A stretch of 64,000 nt of DNA from Flavobacteriaceae bacterium. Its GTDB lineage: Bacteria; Bacteroidota; Bacteroidia; Flavobacteriales; Flavobacteriaceae. The stretch's first letter is position 1, and the number at the start of each line of letters is the position of its first letter. Below, piece by piece: positions 29,784-40,010 of this stretch. The notes beneath the pieces were generated by a model. The model was not told the DNA's origin. It searched no databases and worked only from the letters and a program-made list of their open reading frames with translations. The stretch is from assembly GCA_025800395.1 (NCBI GenBank), contig JAOXRU010000119.1, positions 1-64,000 of the forward strand, written 5' to 3'. A program made the position numbers and the translations under genes.

Positions 29784-32318
29784 TTAATTTTTAATAGGTT
29801 GTTTCATATTTTTGTTTCCAAGTGATAGAATATTGGCAAACAATTTGTAGGCTCCTGGAACTCCTGCAGGTAACTCTCTAAAGAAACTTAGCCCTGTATA
29901 TACATATACGCCCTTCCCATAATTAGCGATAAGCAGACTGCCTTGGCTGGTACTTTCTCCTTTGTCTTTCATGGAAAATATAGGTGTAAAGGCTTTATCC
30001 CATTTGTTGGGAAAATACAGACCTCTCTCTTGTACCCAACCCTCAAAATCTGATTTTGTAATCACATTGGGAAACATCATTACCGGATGGGAAGGTTCCA
30101 AAATGCGTATGCTTGCAGTTTCTTCTGTTACTCTATCTCTCGATAAAGTAAGCGGATAAGGGGCTATATTCTCAAATTGTCTCGCCCATCTATTGGCGGT
30201 ATTATACTGCACTACCATGGTGCCTCCTTGTTTTACATAATCGAGTAAGGTCTGTTGTTTAAACTTCAATTCTTCCACTACATTATACGCCCGGATCCCC
30301 ATTACTATCGCATCATATTTCTTTAGGGTAGCCAATTCTATCTCTTCTGGGTCTAGAACTACTACCCTATAGCCAATCTGTTCTAAGCTCTGTGGTACGG
30401 CATCTCCTGCTCCCATAATGTATGCAATGTTCTCTCCTGCTTTTTTAATAGGAAGCCGTACCCATTTTGCTTGGGCTGGGGTAAGTACCCTTTGGGTTGG
30501 GATATGATCATACGCAATGACTTCTAGACTCCTATCATACAGGTTCTTACCAATTTGCAATTGGGCTTCGGCAGTAAATTCTTCTGCGTTCTCTGGTGGA
30601 ATTACTCGAAAAACAAAAGTTTTATTGGCGCCAACTTCCTTGAGACTCACCTCTATCTCTTCAGGAGATATTTTCCACTTAGAAGACACCGGTATACTAA
30701 GGATGCCATTCATATTTTCTTTGTGTGCAGTCACTTTCACTACTATTTCTTTTGCCATTTGATTAGAAAAAACAACTACCTTATCGGATAAGGACACTGT
30801 TGCTTCTGGTAAAATATCAAATGGCTCGTAGCGCTCTCCTTTGTCTGGCTTAGAATAGCGATAAACCACTTCTCGATCTAGTGAAATAGAACTGTTTTCT
30901 ATTTTCAAATCCAATTGAGCAACAAGCGCTCTAGGCGATTCTGGTTTTCCTATCATCGATTTATCTTTGACATGATACATCCCCAAACTGGATTTTTGAT
31001 TGAGCCAATAGGCATTGGTATATTGTTGGTTTTGATGCAAGTTTATCGATAAATTAATTAGTTGCTTTTGATTGTTCTCCAAATTTTTACTCCATGTTTT
31101 TTCAGCCAATTGTTTGTTACCTTGTAGAAGTTTTAAGCGTTCCAATTTTATCTTGGCTCTAGAACGATTGAGTGCTTCTACACTTAGTTCAATAACAGCA
31201 CCAGGAGTTTTATAGGCTTCCGCAGCGGTGATTTCCAAAAATAATCCAGAACAATGTGCAATAATTTCTTTGATCTCTTCCAATTTTATAGCCTTCCAAT
31301 GCGGGTCTTTTAAATCATTTATTTTTTGATATGCCTCCATCAATTGTGGCAGATGACTTGCGGGATCTTTAAAATTAAAATTGGCTTCTATTTGGGCAAG
31401 TATATTGCCTATGGGGGCACCGCCTTCTACCCTATTCCAACTGGTATCTATACCTGCAAAAATATCTTTAGCTTTTTTGGGAAAATCACCCTTTATGAGT
31501 TCCACATATTCTGGCTGTGATCCTCGTACCGAGAGTCTACCAAAACCTTGACAAAGGTGTTGACTACTGGCCTTAGAAGCTATCTCATTGTTGGAAAGTC
31601 CCAAGTCTGGGTAATAAACCCCTACATCTACTTTTACAAATTTGCTCTTATCTGCTTTCTCAAAATTTTCTCTAGATCCGTACATCCACCAACCAGTATT
31701 AAAAAACAGTCGTTTTGGCTGCCAAGTTGTAGTTTCTCCCAATTGGGTGGGGTAGACCGACTTGTCTCCCGCCAAATCAAATGCTTCGACTCCCAAAATC
31801 GCAGAGGCCGTGTGATGCCCATGCGTCCTTCTACCGTTGCGATGGTCAAATCTATTGATAATCACATCTGGCTTGAAGTTGCGAATCACCCAAACCACAT
31901 CTTGCAATACCCTGTCTTTGTCCCATATTTGCATAGTTTCTTCTGGGGTTTTGGAATACCCAAAATCATTGGCTCTAGTAAAAAATTGCTGTCCCCCATC
32001 TACAGATCTTGCTGCTAGCAATTCTTGGGTACGAAGTACCCCCAACAATTCGCGTAATTCCGAACCAATAAGGTTTTGCCCTCCATCTCCTCTAGTAAGG
32101 GACAAATAAGCCGTACGCGCATACTGATGGTTGGACAAATAAGATATTAGTCTCGTATTCTCATCATCGGGATGCGCCGCCAAATAAAGCGCGGATCCAA
32201 GAAAATTGAGTTTTTTGATTTTGTGATAAATCTCTGAAGCACTGGCTTGGTGCTGTTTTTGGGCTTGCATAGCTGACCCAAACAGCAAAAAACATATAAG
32301 AATCGTGATTTTTCGCAT
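29784..32318 (-). CDS. PIG-L family deacetylase, large exported form
   Basis: An 844-aa protein with a signal peptide (MRKITILICFLLFGSAMQAQ) and an N-terminal LmbE/PIG-L zinc deacetylase domain. AAHPDDENTRL is the metal/catalytic AHPDDE motif, SLTRGDGGQN follows, and RTHGHHTASA supplies the further zinc ligand. The family removes N-acetyl groups from GlcNAc-type substrates. The remaining ~500 residues include a NEW3/Ig-like beta region (~400-600) and a C-terminal class-I-glutamine-amidotransferase-like fold (YDAIVMGIRAYN, TMVVQYNT). This architecture is typical of Bacteroidota PIG-L proteins. It is translationally linked to a micro-ORF and an SSS transporter. Confidence 0.9.
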   Translation of the reverse strand: MRKITILICFLLFGSAMQAQKQHQASASEIYHKIKKLNFLGSALYLAAHPDDENTRLISYLSNHQYARTAYLSLTRGDGGQNLIGSELRELLGVLRTQELLAARSVDGGQQFFTRANDFGYSKTPEETMQIWDKDRVLQDVVWVIRNFKPDVIINRFDHRNGRRTHGHHTASAILGVEAFDLAGDKSVYPTQLGETTTWQPKRLFFNTGWWMYGSRENFEKADKSKFVKVDVGVYYPDLGLSNNEIASKASSQHLCQGFGRLSVRGSQPEYVELIKGDFPKKAKDIFAGIDTSWNRVEGGAPIGNILAQIEANFNFKDPASHLPQLMEAYQKINDLKDPHWKAIKLEEIKEIIAHCSGLFLEITAAEAYKTPGAVIELSVEALNRSRAKIKLERLKLLQGNKQLAEKTWSKNLENNQKQLINLSINLHQNQQYTNAYWLNQKSSLGMYHVKDKSMIGKPESPRALVAQLDLKIENSSISLDREVVYRYSKPDKGERYEPFDILPEATVSLSDKVVVFSNQMAKEIVVKVTAHKENMNGILSIPVSSKWKISPEEIEVSLKEVGANKTFVFRVIPPENAEEFTAEAQLQIGKNLYDRSLEVIAYDHIPTQRVLTPAQAKWVRLPIKKAGENIAYIMGAGDAVPQSLEQIGYRVVVLDPEEIELATLKKYDAIVMGIRAYNVVEELKFKQQTLLDYVKQGGTMVVQYNTANRWARQFENIAPYPLTLSRDRVTEETASIRILEPSHPVMMFPNVITKSDFEGWVQERGLYFPNKWDKAFTPIFSMKDKGESTSQGSLLIANYGKGVYVYTGLSFFRELPAGVPGAYKLFANILSLGNKNMKQPIKN

Positions 32319-32406
32319 GATTAATACTTTTTTAAAAGCTATTCAAATATAAAAATATTGTTAAGGAACTGCACTGATTTAATGTTTCTTTAACAAGTAC
32401 TTCCAT

Positions 32407-32440
32407 AAAAAAACCGTTGCTTATACCTAGCAACGGTTTT
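32407..32440 (-). terminator. Intrinsic terminator of the hybrid kinase gene
   Basis: A perfect 11-bp stem AAAACCGTTGC/GCAACGGTTTT (32410-32420 and 32430-32440) with a 9-nt loop. On minus it continues into a T run (A run 32407-32413 on plus). It lies ~60 bp after the kinase stop and before the deacetylase gene. Confidence 0.9.
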
Positions 32441-32501
32441 GGTTAGTTGTGGTTCAGTATTAATCCTCTTTCTAAGTACCCCCCCCTGTTTTTGTAAGCC
32501 A

Positions 32502-34709
32502 TTAGGAGGCCTCACTCATGGCAAAACTTATATTCTTTTTTATACGTTGGAAAAACTCAAAATCTTTATATGGCTTGCTTATAAAATCGTTGAAACCAGA
32601 ATTAAACACCTCTTCTATGGTCTCTTCTGTTTCTGAAGCGGTAAGCGCTATAATGGGCGTGTGACTGTTGAATTTTCTGATCTCCTTAGTTGCTTCTATA
32701 CCATCCATACGGGGCATATTGAGATCCATCAATATCAAATCGTATTCTTTCTCTTGTACCATCTCTAAAGCCTCCAAGCCATCGTTTGCAATTTCAGAAT
32801 TGAAGCGCTCTTTTTTCAAAACATTTTTGGTTACTATCTGATTTACCTTATTGTCTTCCACAATCAAAATAGTATAATCGCTATTATCGCCGATAAAGAT
32901 ATCCTTATCCAAACTATTCATCGATTTGGAGAATTCTCTATCAAACTCAATCACAAAGGAAAATCTTGATCCTTTTCCCGGCACACTTTCTAGTTTCACT
33001 TTAGTTTCAAACAAATCGAGTAACTTTTTTACTATAGAAAGCCCCAAGCCAGTTCCTGCTTCATAATTGTTGACATTTACCTGTGAGAAATTTTCAAAAA
33101 TATCTTCTTGCTTATCATACGGAATACCAATACCGTTATCTTCTATTTGAAACAATATACCACAAGATTCATCCGATATTTGCTGTGCACTTAGCTTGAG
33201 CCAAACATCCCCATTATCTGTAAATTTATTGGCATTGCTCAGCAGGTTTATCAAGACCTGAGAAAGCTTTACCGAATCCCCAATTAGCATATTTGGAATG
33301 GATTGGTCAAATTCCAAATGTAGTTTATTCATATTTTTGCCCATTCTATACTCCATAGATTGGGTAATATTTTTTACCAAATTTTGAATATTAAAATTGG
33401 TTTGATGCAAAGAAACTTCGTAAGAATCCATTTTGGTAATCTGCAGTACATCGTTGATAAGATTCAATAAATGATCTGCCGAAAATTTGAGTAATTTCAA
33501 CAGCTCATTGTCTTTTTTGGATTTGCTTCGTTCCAAAAGGATAGAACTAAGACCTATAACGCCGTACAAAGGGGTTCTCAATTCATGACTAACGGTAGAG
33601 ATAAATTTGGTTTTAATTTCAGCTACCTGCTCGGCTTTCTCTTTTGCTATTTTCAATTCCTCATTCTTCAATTCTAAAGATTTTCCTAAGCGGTTTTTGG
33701 TTTTGTAATTATAAATAAAAGGCCCCACCAAAACGATAAGCAACAGCAATAGGCACACCAGCCCAATTGTCAAAAAGCGAGATTCTTGTAGCTTTTTCTC
33801 TTCTAGCAATACTTCAGACTTAATGTCTTCCAATGCCCTCTTATAGTCGTTTACAGAGAACTTAGCGTTAGCTATTTCCTGAAACACCTCTTTTTTCTGT
33901 TGAATTTCCTTTTCGCGAAAACGCAAGTGCTCATTCAGCATATTATAGGCCAAATCGGATTGTCCCAATTTGTTATACATTAAAGACATGGCCTTAAAAC
34001 TATCCGCAATGATTTTAAAATCATTCAATGCTGTACCGATCTTAATCGCCTCTTTGAAATTTCCTTCGGCCAAATCGTATTTGCCATGATAAGACTGGTG
34101 GATACCGTATAATTTAAAAAGAATAGCTTTATCACTATCAAAAGAACTTTCCATGATAAAATCCGAGCAATCGGTAAGATATTTATAACCTTCTGTATAG
34201 TTGTCGATTAGAAAATATGATTGTGCAATACTTACTGCAACTCTTTTTTTGAGTGACACGTCCAATTTGGAGGCTTGCCGATAGGCTATTTCAAATTGGT
34301 TTAGCCCTTTTTCAATCTCTCCCAATTCTTCTACATATACCAAGCCAAGATTGTTTGCTACTATAGCTTTATATCCTATATCCTTGGCCCTTTTTGCATA
34401 GGTTTCTGCTTTGATCCAGTTGTCTACTGCATCATTGAAGGAGTTTACTTCATAATTCAAGCACCCTACCAAATTATATGCTTTAGCTTTGAGTAAATTG
34501 GCATCGTTATCTGGGAAATTTGCCGACTGCTCAATCACGAAGTCAAGACTAGATAGTACCAATGAGGCATCATAAGTATCGATTTGCTTATTGGCTTCTT
34601 TCAATATACTATCGAGCTGTGTAAGGCTGATTTTCTCTTTGAAATCTTGTGCAGCTAAAGAAGTACATACAAATATTGCAAGCACAAACCACATAGTAGC
34701 TTTATTCAT
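32502..34709 (-). CDS. TPR-sensor hybrid histidine kinase (HisKA-HATPase-REC)
   Basis: 735 aa. A signal peptide (ends LAAQ, ~20) leads to a periplasmic tetratricopeptide-like sensor (~25-300) and one TM helix (~312-334). A coiled coil follows, then HisKA with the phospho-acceptor in STVSHELRTPLYGV (H375). The HATPase has N-box LLSNANKFTDNG and G-boxes (EDNGIGIPYD, GTGLGLSIVKK). A C-terminal receiver carries ILIVEDNKVNQ and the phospho-Asp in LILMDLNMPRMDG. It has no DNA-binding domain, so the output passes by phosphotransfer or protein contact. No response-regulator gene is adjacent. The signal is unknown. Confidence 0.92.
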   Translation of the reverse strand: MNKATMWFVLAIFVCTSLAAQDFKEKISLTQLDSILKEANKQIDTYDASLVLSSLDFVIEQSANFPDNDANLLKAKAYNLVGCLNYEVNSFNDAVDNWIKAETYAKRAKDIGYKAIVANNLGLVYVEELGEIEKGLNQFEIAYRQASKLDVSLKKRVAVSIAQSYFLIDNYTEGYKYLTDCSDFIMESSFDSDKAILFKLYGIHQSYHGKYDLAEGNFKEAIKIGTALNDFKIIADSFKAMSLMYNKLGQSDLAYNMLNEHLRFREKEIQQKKEVFQEIANAKFSVNDYKRALEDIKSEVLLEEKKLQESRFLTIGLVCLLLLLIVLVGPFIYNYKTKNRLGKSLELKNEELKIAKEKAEQVAEIKTKFISTVSHELRTPLYGVIGLSSILLERSKSKKDNELLKLLKFSADHLLNLINDVLQITKMDSYEVSLHQTNFNIQNLVKNITQSMEYRMGKNMNKLHLEFDQSIPNMLIGDSVKLSQVLINLLSNANKFTDNGDVWLKLSAQQISDESCGILFQIEDNGIGIPYDKQEDIFENFSQVNVNNYEAGTGLGLSIVKKLLDLFETKVKLESVPGKGSRFSFVIEFDREFSKSMNSLDKDIFIGDNSDYTILIVEDNKVNQIVTKNVLKKERFNSEIANDGLEALEMVQEKEYDLILMDLNMPRMDGIEATKEIRKFNSHTPIIALTASETEETIEEVFNSGFNDFISKPYKDFEFFQRIKKNISFAMSEAS

Positions 34710-34919
34710 GATAAATTAGATTAAAAGGCAAAACTAATTTAGAAAAAAGATTCTATGCGTTAATGAAAAGGCGATGTAATGCAAAAAAAACAGATTAAAT
34801 ACCAAAAAATCCGATAAAAAGAAAGCTTAAATTCTATTTAAGAATAGAAATACTACACCGCAAAGAGATTTTAAAAAATATATTATTTAGCCCATTTGCG
34901 ATACTAACTTGAATACTTT

Positions 34920-36611
34920 TTATCGAATAAGCTTTTTATACTTAATGCGTTTTGGGGTAATATCCGCGCCAAGGCGTTTGCGTTTATTCTCCTCGTATTC
35001 GGAAAAACTCCCTTCAAAATAATAAACTTCACTATTTCCTTCAAAAGCCAAAATATGGGTACAAACTCTATCCAAGAACCATCGGTCGTGACTGATAATT
35101 ACCGCACAACCAGCAAAGCTCTCGAGTCCTTCCTCCAAAGCCCTTAGGGTGTTTACATCCAAATCATTAGTAGGCTCATCTAGAAGCAATACATTGCCTT
35201 CTTCTTTGAGCGTCATTGCCAAGTGCAAACGGTTTCTTTCTCCTCCCGAGAGGGTTCCTACTTTTTTGTTTTGCTCACTGCCAGAAAAATTAAATCTACT
35301 TAAATAGGCTCTAGAATTTACTTGTTTGCCTCCCATTAAAACTAATTCCTGCCCATCCGAAAAATTCTCCCAAATGGTTTTTTCTGCATCCAAATTAGAA
35401 TGGGTCTGATCTACATAGGCAATTTTCGCAGTATCTCCTACCGAAAAACTCCCTTTGTCTGGAGATTCTTCTCCCATAATCATTTTAAATATGGTTGTTT
35501 TACCCGCTCCGTTGGGTCCAATGATACCAACAATACCAGCTTGAGGGAGGTTGAAATTTAAGTCTTCGTACAATAACTTCTCACCAAAAGCTTTACTTAC
35601 TCCTTTGGCTTCAATGACATTGGTTCCCAATCTTGGGCCATTTGGAATATAGATCTCCAACTTTTCATCTAGTTGTTTTTGATCTTGGTTTAATAATTTA
35701 TCATAGTTAGCCAAACGTGCTTTCTGCTTTGCTTGCCTTCCTTTTGGGGCCATACGAACCCATTCCAACTCCCGTTCTAGCACTTTTTGTCTCTTTGATG
35801 CTTGCTTTTGCTCTTGTGCCAAACGCTTGGCTTTTTGATCTAACCAAGACGAATAATTTCCTTTCCAAGGGATTCCTTCTCCTCTATCGAGTTCCAATAT
35901 CCATCCCGCGACATTGTCTAAGAAGTACCTATCGTGAGTAACGGCTATTACCGTACCTTTATACTGCGCCAAATGTTGTTCCAACCACAATACCGATTCG
36001 GCATCTAAGTGGTTGGTTGGCTCATCTAGTAATAAAATATCTGGCTCTTTCAACAAAAGTCTACACAGTGCCACCCTCCTACGCTCTCCGCCAGAAAGCA
36101 CTTTAATTGGTGTATCCCCTTCTGGGGTGCGCAATGCATCCATGGCAATTTCGAGTTTGGTATCTAACTCCCAAGCATTGGTAGCATCTATCTGGTCTTG
36201 TAATTTGGCTTGCTTATCCATTAACTCTTGCATCTTGTCTGGATTTTCATAAACCTCTGGCAAACCAAACATATCGTTGATTTTATTGTATTCGTCTAAG
36301 ATAGATACCACTTCAGCAACCCCTTCTTTAACCACATCTAAAACCGTTTTCTCTTCATCTAGCTGTGGTTCCTGCTCTAAGTAACCTATTGTGTAGCTTG
36401 GGGCAAATACCACCTCTCCTTGATAATTTTTTTCTACTCCAGCTATGATGCGCAATAGGGTAGATTTACCACTACCATTGAGTCCGAGTATACCTATTTT
36501 TGCACCATAAAAGAAACTGAGATAAATATCTTTTAAAACTGTTTTGTTGGAACTTTGGTAGGTTTTGGATACTCCCGACATAGAGAATATCACTTTTTTA
36601 TCATCTGACAT
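34920..36611 (-). CDS. ettA: Energy-dependent translational throttle protein EttA (ABC-F)
   Basis: A 563-aa ABC-F ATPase with two ATP-binding cassettes and no TM segments. It acts in the ribosomal E site and gates entry into elongation according to the ATP/ADP ratio. Walker A motifs are GLNGSGKSTLLRI and GPNGAGKTTIFKM. Signature motifs are LSGGERRRVAL and LSGGERNRLHL, each followed by LLDEPTNHLD or LLDEPTNDLD. The linker with KRLAQEQKQASKRQK and WVRMAPKGRQAKQKARL is the P-site tRNA-interacting segment typical of EttA. It is co-oriented with, and 17 bp downstream of, a 60-aa membrane protein gene. Confidence 0.94.
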   Translation of the reverse strand: MSDDKKVIFSMSGVSKTYQSSNKTVLKDIYLSFFYGAKIGILGLNGSGKSTLLRIIAGVEKNYQGEVVFAPSYTIGYLEQEPQLDEEKTVLDVVKEGVAEVVSILDEYNKINDMFGLPEVYENPDKMQELMDKQAKLQDQIDATNAWELDTKLEIAMDALRTPEGDTPIKVLSGGERRRVALCRLLLKEPDILLLDEPTNHLDAESVLWLEQHLAQYKGTVIAVTHDRYFLDNVAGWILELDRGEGIPWKGNYSSWLDQKAKRLAQEQKQASKRQKVLERELEWVRMAPKGRQAKQKARLANYDKLLNQDQKQLDEKLEIYIPNGPRLGTNVIEAKGVSKAFGEKLLYEDLNFNLPQAGIVGIIGPNGAGKTTIFKMIMGEESPDKGSFSVGDTAKIAYVDQTHSNLDAEKTIWENFSDGQELVLMGGKQVNSRAYLSRFNFSGSEQNKKVGTLSGGERNRLHLAMTLKEEGNVLLLDEPTNDLDVNTLRALEEGLESFAGCAVIISHDRWFLDRVCTHILAFEGNSEVYYFEGSFSEYEENKRKRLGADITPKRIKYKKLIR

Positions 36612-36628
36612 AATATGGTTCTATTAAT

Positions 36629-36811
36629 TTAAACACGTCCTTTTAAGGCATTAAACACCCACGCTATAGCAAAAAAGCCAATGCCTACTGCTCCAAATCC
36701 CCATCCGGCAACATCGTCGTAACGAAATGCACCTAAAGCAATTAGAATCAATCCTACAATAATCATTATAAATGTGGCCCATGCCAATACAGCGTTCTTA
36801 TCTTTCATCAT
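36629..36811 (-). CDS. Small two-helix membrane protein, CAL67264 family
   Basis: 60 aa with two TM helices (VLAWATFIMIIVGLILIALGAF and GWGFGAVGIGFFAIAWVFNAL) joined by RYDDVA and ending LKGRV. It closely resembles the short Flavobacteriaceae family named after Gramella CAL67264, by recollection of that family. Function is unknown. Two adjacent ATGs open the frame. It is probably co-transcribed with ettA. Confidence 0.75.
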   Translation of the reverse strand: MMKDKNAVLAWATFIMIIVGLILIALGAFRYDDVAGWGFGAVGIGFFAIAWVFNALKGRV

Positions 36812-36889
36812 AATTTTAGTTGTTTTGTTGGCTTCACAATCAAAGCTTTCAAATATCGTTATTTTCTACCGCTTCTACCAAAATTGAAC

Positions 36890-36917
36890 AAAAAAAAGCG
36901 TTTTCCAAAGAAAACGC
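36890..36917 (-). terminator. Intrinsic terminator of the aceB-aceA operon
   Basis: On minus, GCGTTTTC/GAAAACGC (36910-36917 and 36898-36905; perfect 8 bp, 4-nt loop) runs into eight T. It is placed ~28 bp after the isocitrate lyase stop. Confidence 0.9.
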
Positions 36918-36945
36918 CCTTTTAAAGAACCTGATAAACTAAAAA

Positions 36946-38223
36946 CTAAAATTGTTCTGTTTCCGTAGAACCAGCCATTGCCACAGTAGATGATACCCCA
37001 CCGGTAATGGTATTTTGTATTGCATCGAAATATGTGGTTCCTACAAATCCCTGATGCTTCACTGCATTATATCCTTCAGATTGTAATGCAAATTCTCTTT
37101 CTTGTAATTCGGAATAACCTGCCATTCCTCTTTCTTTATATGCTTTAGACAACTCAAACATACTGGTATTTAGTGCATGGAATCCTGCCAAAGTGATAAA
37201 TTGGAATTTGAAGCCCATTTTAGCCAATTCTTCACGGAAGCTTTCCATCTCTGATACACTCAATTTTGCTGCCCAATTAAAAGAAGGTGAACAGTTATAG
37301 GCCAACATTTTTCCTGGATATTTAGCATGAATCCCTTCTGCAAATTCTCTAGCAAATTCTAGATCTGGATTAGAGGTTTCCATCCAAATAAGATCTGCAT
37401 ATGGAGCATAAGACAATCCTCTATCTATACCTTGTTTAATACCGTTATTTACGTAATAGAATCCTTCTGAACTTCTTTCTCCTGTTACAAATTTCTTATC
37501 TCTATCATCTATGTCAGAAGTAAGTAAATTGGCTGCATCAGCATCTGTTCTAGCAATAATTACCGAAGGAACTCCTGCCACATCGGCAGCCAAACGAGCA
37601 GCAACTAATTTGTTTACAGCTTCTTGAGTTGGCACTAACACCTTACCTCCTAAGTGTCCACATTTTTTAGCAGAAGACAACTGATCTTCAAAGTGTACTC
37701 CAGAAGCACCTGCCTCTATCATGCCTTTCATTAACTCATACGCATTTAGATTTCCGCCAAAACCTGCTTCTGCGTCTGCTACGATAGGCACCATATAATC
37801 GGTCTTATTCTCCACGCCATTTACCCATTGTATTTGGTCTCTTCTCATCAAAGAATTGTTAATTCTTTTTACTACCATAGGCACACTGTTTGCTGGGTAC
37901 AAAGACTGATCTGGATACATTTCCCCACCTAAATTGGCATCTGCAGCAACTTGCCAACCGCTTAAATAAATAGCTTCTAAGCCAGCCTCTACCTCTTGAA
38001 CAGCTTGGTTGCCAGTAAGAGCTCCTAGACCTGCTACAAAATCCTGATTATTCAAACGATCCCAAAGCTTATTTGCCCCTTGGGTAGCTAAGGTGTGTTG
38101 AATGACGTTAGAACCTTGTAAGGTTACCACCTCTTCCGCAGAATAAGGACGCTTAACTCCCGCCCAACGTGGATTTGTTGCCCAATCTTGCTCTAATTGT
38201 TGAATTCTTTCTGCTGTTTTCAT
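36946..38223 (-). CDS. aceA: Isocitrate lyase
   Basis: The glyoxylate-shunt enzyme that cleaves isocitrate to succinate and glyoxylate. 425 aa from ATG 38223 ([14 protein letters not shown]). Active-site motif [11 protein letters not shown] carries the catalytic Cys, and substrate/metal residues are in [17 protein letters not shown] and [21 protein letters not shown] near the C-terminal third is typical. The preceding in-frame codons of the track ORF are unlikely to be translated. It lies 71 bp downstream of aceB on the same strand and shares a terminator, so aceB-aceA is an operon. Confidence 0.95.
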   Translation of the reverse strand: MKTAERIQQLEQDWATNPRWAGVKRPYSAEEVVTLQGSNVIQHTLATQGANKLWDRLNNQDFVAGLGALTGNQAVQEVEAGLEAIYLSGWQVAADANLGGEMYPDQSLYPANSVPMVVKRINNSLMRRDQIQWVNGVENKTDYMVPIVADAEAGFGGNLNAYELMKGMIEAGASGVHFEDQLSSAKKCGHLGGKVLVPTQEAVNKLVAARLAADVAGVPSVIIARTDADAANLLTSDIDDRDKKFVTGERSSEGFYYVNNGIKQGIDRGLSYAPYADLIWMETSNPDLEFAREFAEGIHAKYPGKMLAYNCSPSFNWAAKLSVSEMESFREELAKMGFKFQFITLAGFHALNTSMFELSKAYKERGMAGYSELQEREFALQSEGYNAVKHQGFVGTTYFDAIQNTITGGVSSTVAMAGSTETEQF

Positions 38224-38294
38224 AATTTTTTCTAATATTAATATTTTATTTTTATTTAGATTCACCCAGGAATATCGCAGTTTTGGGTGGTTTT

Positions 38295-39893
38295 TTATAT
38301 GTGAGGGTATGCCTTCAAGGTTAAAAAATTCTCAAAATACGTATCCGTAACCAATTCTGTAAAAAGCTTGGTTGCTAGCGCAAATCGTCCGGTTTGGTAG
38401 CGTTCTTCTCCAAGCATTTTTTTGATGTTCTCGGTTTCTTCTACCACTATGGTTTCCAATAGTTCTTTATTCATAGTGGTACCATCATTGAGAGTAACTC
38501 CATTTTGCAGCCATTGCCAAACCTGAGATCTGGATATCTCAGCGGTGGCAGCATCCTCCATCAAATGATATAATGCAGCTGCACCTTGCCCTTCCAACCA
38601 AGATGTAATGTATAATATACCGACATTCACATTTTTGGCTACACCTGCTCTGGAAACAGTTCCTTTTGGCAATTCTATCAAATCTGCCTCGGTAACTCCA
38701 CAAGCTTCTTTTTCCACTGCCTTCTGATTGGCCAATGGCATATGCTTGTCAAATATTTGTTTGGCTACTGGTACCAAGCCTGGATGTGCTACCCATGTAC
38801 CATCATGTCCATTTTTGGCTTCTCGTTCTTTATCTTTTCTTACCTTTTCATAGGCTATCTCATTGGCCGCTTCATCATTTTTGATTGGAATCTGTGCTGC
38901 CATTCCTCCAATAGCGTGTATATTACGTTTGTGACATATTTCGATCACTCGTCGCGAATAGGCATCCATAAAAGGACTTGTCATGGTTACCTGATCTCTG
39001 TCTGGCACTATGAAATCCTTGTGATTTCTAAAAGCTTTGATATAAGAAAATATATAATCCCATCTTCCACAATTCAACCCTACTATATGATCTTTTAGCT
39101 CGTAGATGATTTCGTCCAACTGAAAACTAGCCGTAATCGTTTCTATAAGAACTGTAGCTTTGATTGTTCCCTTTGCCAATCTAAGATATTCTTGAGCAAA
39201 ATAAAACACCTCATTCCACAGCCTAGCTTCCAAATAATGTTCTAATTTGGGTAAATAAAAATACGGACCAGTATCATTGGACAACAAATTTTTGGCATTG
39301 TGAAACATATACAATCCAAAATCTACCAAAGATCCTGACATTTCTTCTCCTTCAACCAACAAATTTTTCTCATTCAAATGCCATCCCCTTGGGCGAACAA
39401 TAAGGGTTGCTATGTTTTCGTTTAGCTGATATTTTTTTCCTTTAGCATTGGTAAATGCTATACTTTTGTTGATGGCATCCCGCATATTTTGCTGCCCTTG
39501 CATCACATTATCCCAAGTAGGAGAAGTACTGTCTTCAAAATCAGCCATAAAGGTATTGGCTCCCGAGTTGAGCGCATTTATCACCATCTTACGATCCACC
39601 GGTCCAGTGATCTCTACGCGTCTATCGAGTAGGTCTTCAGGAGTATGACCAGCTACCCAATCCGCATCTCTTACTTTCTGCGTTTCAATCGGAAAACTAG
39701 GCAAAGTCCCTTTATCAAATTTTTCTTGCTGCCTTTGTCTTTTCTCCAATAAGACCAATCGCTGGCTATTGAATTTTTCATGCAATAATCTCAAAAAAGA
39801 TAATGCATCTGGTGTCAAAACATCTGTGTACATGTTTTCTGTTCCTTGGCGAACTGTTATCGTTTCATTTTCCGTAGTATATAACTCTCCCAT
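38295..39893 (-). CDS. aceB: Malate synthase A
   Basis: Condenses glyoxylate with acetyl-CoA to malate, completing the glyoxylate shunt. 532 aa from ATG 39893, the normal length for the A isoform. Motifs include [55 protein letters not shown] and [14 protein letters not shown] 39893 is chosen because a perfect -7 box (TATCTTTG) ends 18 bp upstream, leaving a short leader. The gene is divergent from a RamB/ScfR-type regulator with a 14-bp palindrome between them. Confidence 0.95.
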   Translation of the reverse strand: MGELYTTENETITVRQGTENMYTDVLTPDALSFLRLLHEKFNSQRLVLLEKRQRQQEKFDKGTLPSFPIETQKVRDADWVAGHTPEDLLDRRVEITGPVDRKMVINALNSGANTFMADFEDSTSPTWDNVMQGQQNMRDAINKSIAFTNAKGKKYQLNENIATLIVRPRGWHLNEKNLLVEGEEMSGSLVDFGLYMFHNAKNLLSNDTGPYFYLPKLEHYLEARLWNEVFYFAQEYLRLAKGTIKATVLIETITASFQLDEIIYELKDHIVGLNCGRWDYIFSYIKAFRNHKDFIVPDRDQVTMTSPFMDAYSRRVIEICHKRNIHAIGGMAAQIPIKNDEAANEIAYEKVRKDKEREAKNGHDGTWVAHPGLVPVAKQIFDKHMPLANQKAVEKEACGVTEADLIELPKGTVSRAGVAKNVNVGILYITSWLEGQGAAALYHLMEDAATAEISRSQVWQWLQNGVTLNDGTTMNKELLETIVVEETENIKKMLGEERYQTGRFALATKLFTELVTDTYFENFLTLKAYPHI

Positions 39894-39911
39894 TTTCAAT
39901 AAGATTTGAAA

Positions 39912-39953
39912 CAAAGATAAAAGAAGTTTTTGATATTTTAGCGAACGTTCGCT
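39912..39953 (-). promoter_or_regulatory. aceB promoter with palindromic operator candidate
   Basis: On minus, TATCTTTG (39912-39919) is a perfect TAnnTTTG box with a predicted start ~12 nt before the aceB ATG. The -33 position is occupied by a perfect 14-bp palindrome AGCGAACGTTCGCT (39940-39953). A third GCGAA copy (TGCGAATTTC on minus) lies at about 39962-39971. It is the likely operator for the divergent regulator. Confidence 0.6.
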
Positions 39954-39973
39954 TTTTTGTGAAATTCGCATTT

Positions 39974-40005
39974 TTTGATAGTCTCCGCTAAAAAATTTAC
40001 ATTTG
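39974..40005 (+). promoter_or_regulatory. Consensus promoter giving a near-leaderless regulator mRNA
   Basis: TTTG (39974-39977), a 20-bp spacer, and TACATTTG (39998-40005) match the Bacteroidota consensus. The ATG of the regulator at 40011 is only 5 nt beyond the box, so the transcript would start at or next to the start codon. Confidence 0.6.
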
Positions 40006-40010
40006 TAGCT

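Noticed and set aside
31548-32018. 156-aa plus-strand ORF inside the PIG-L gene
   Set aside because: Antisense shadow over the conserved deacetylase motifs; no recognisable domain.
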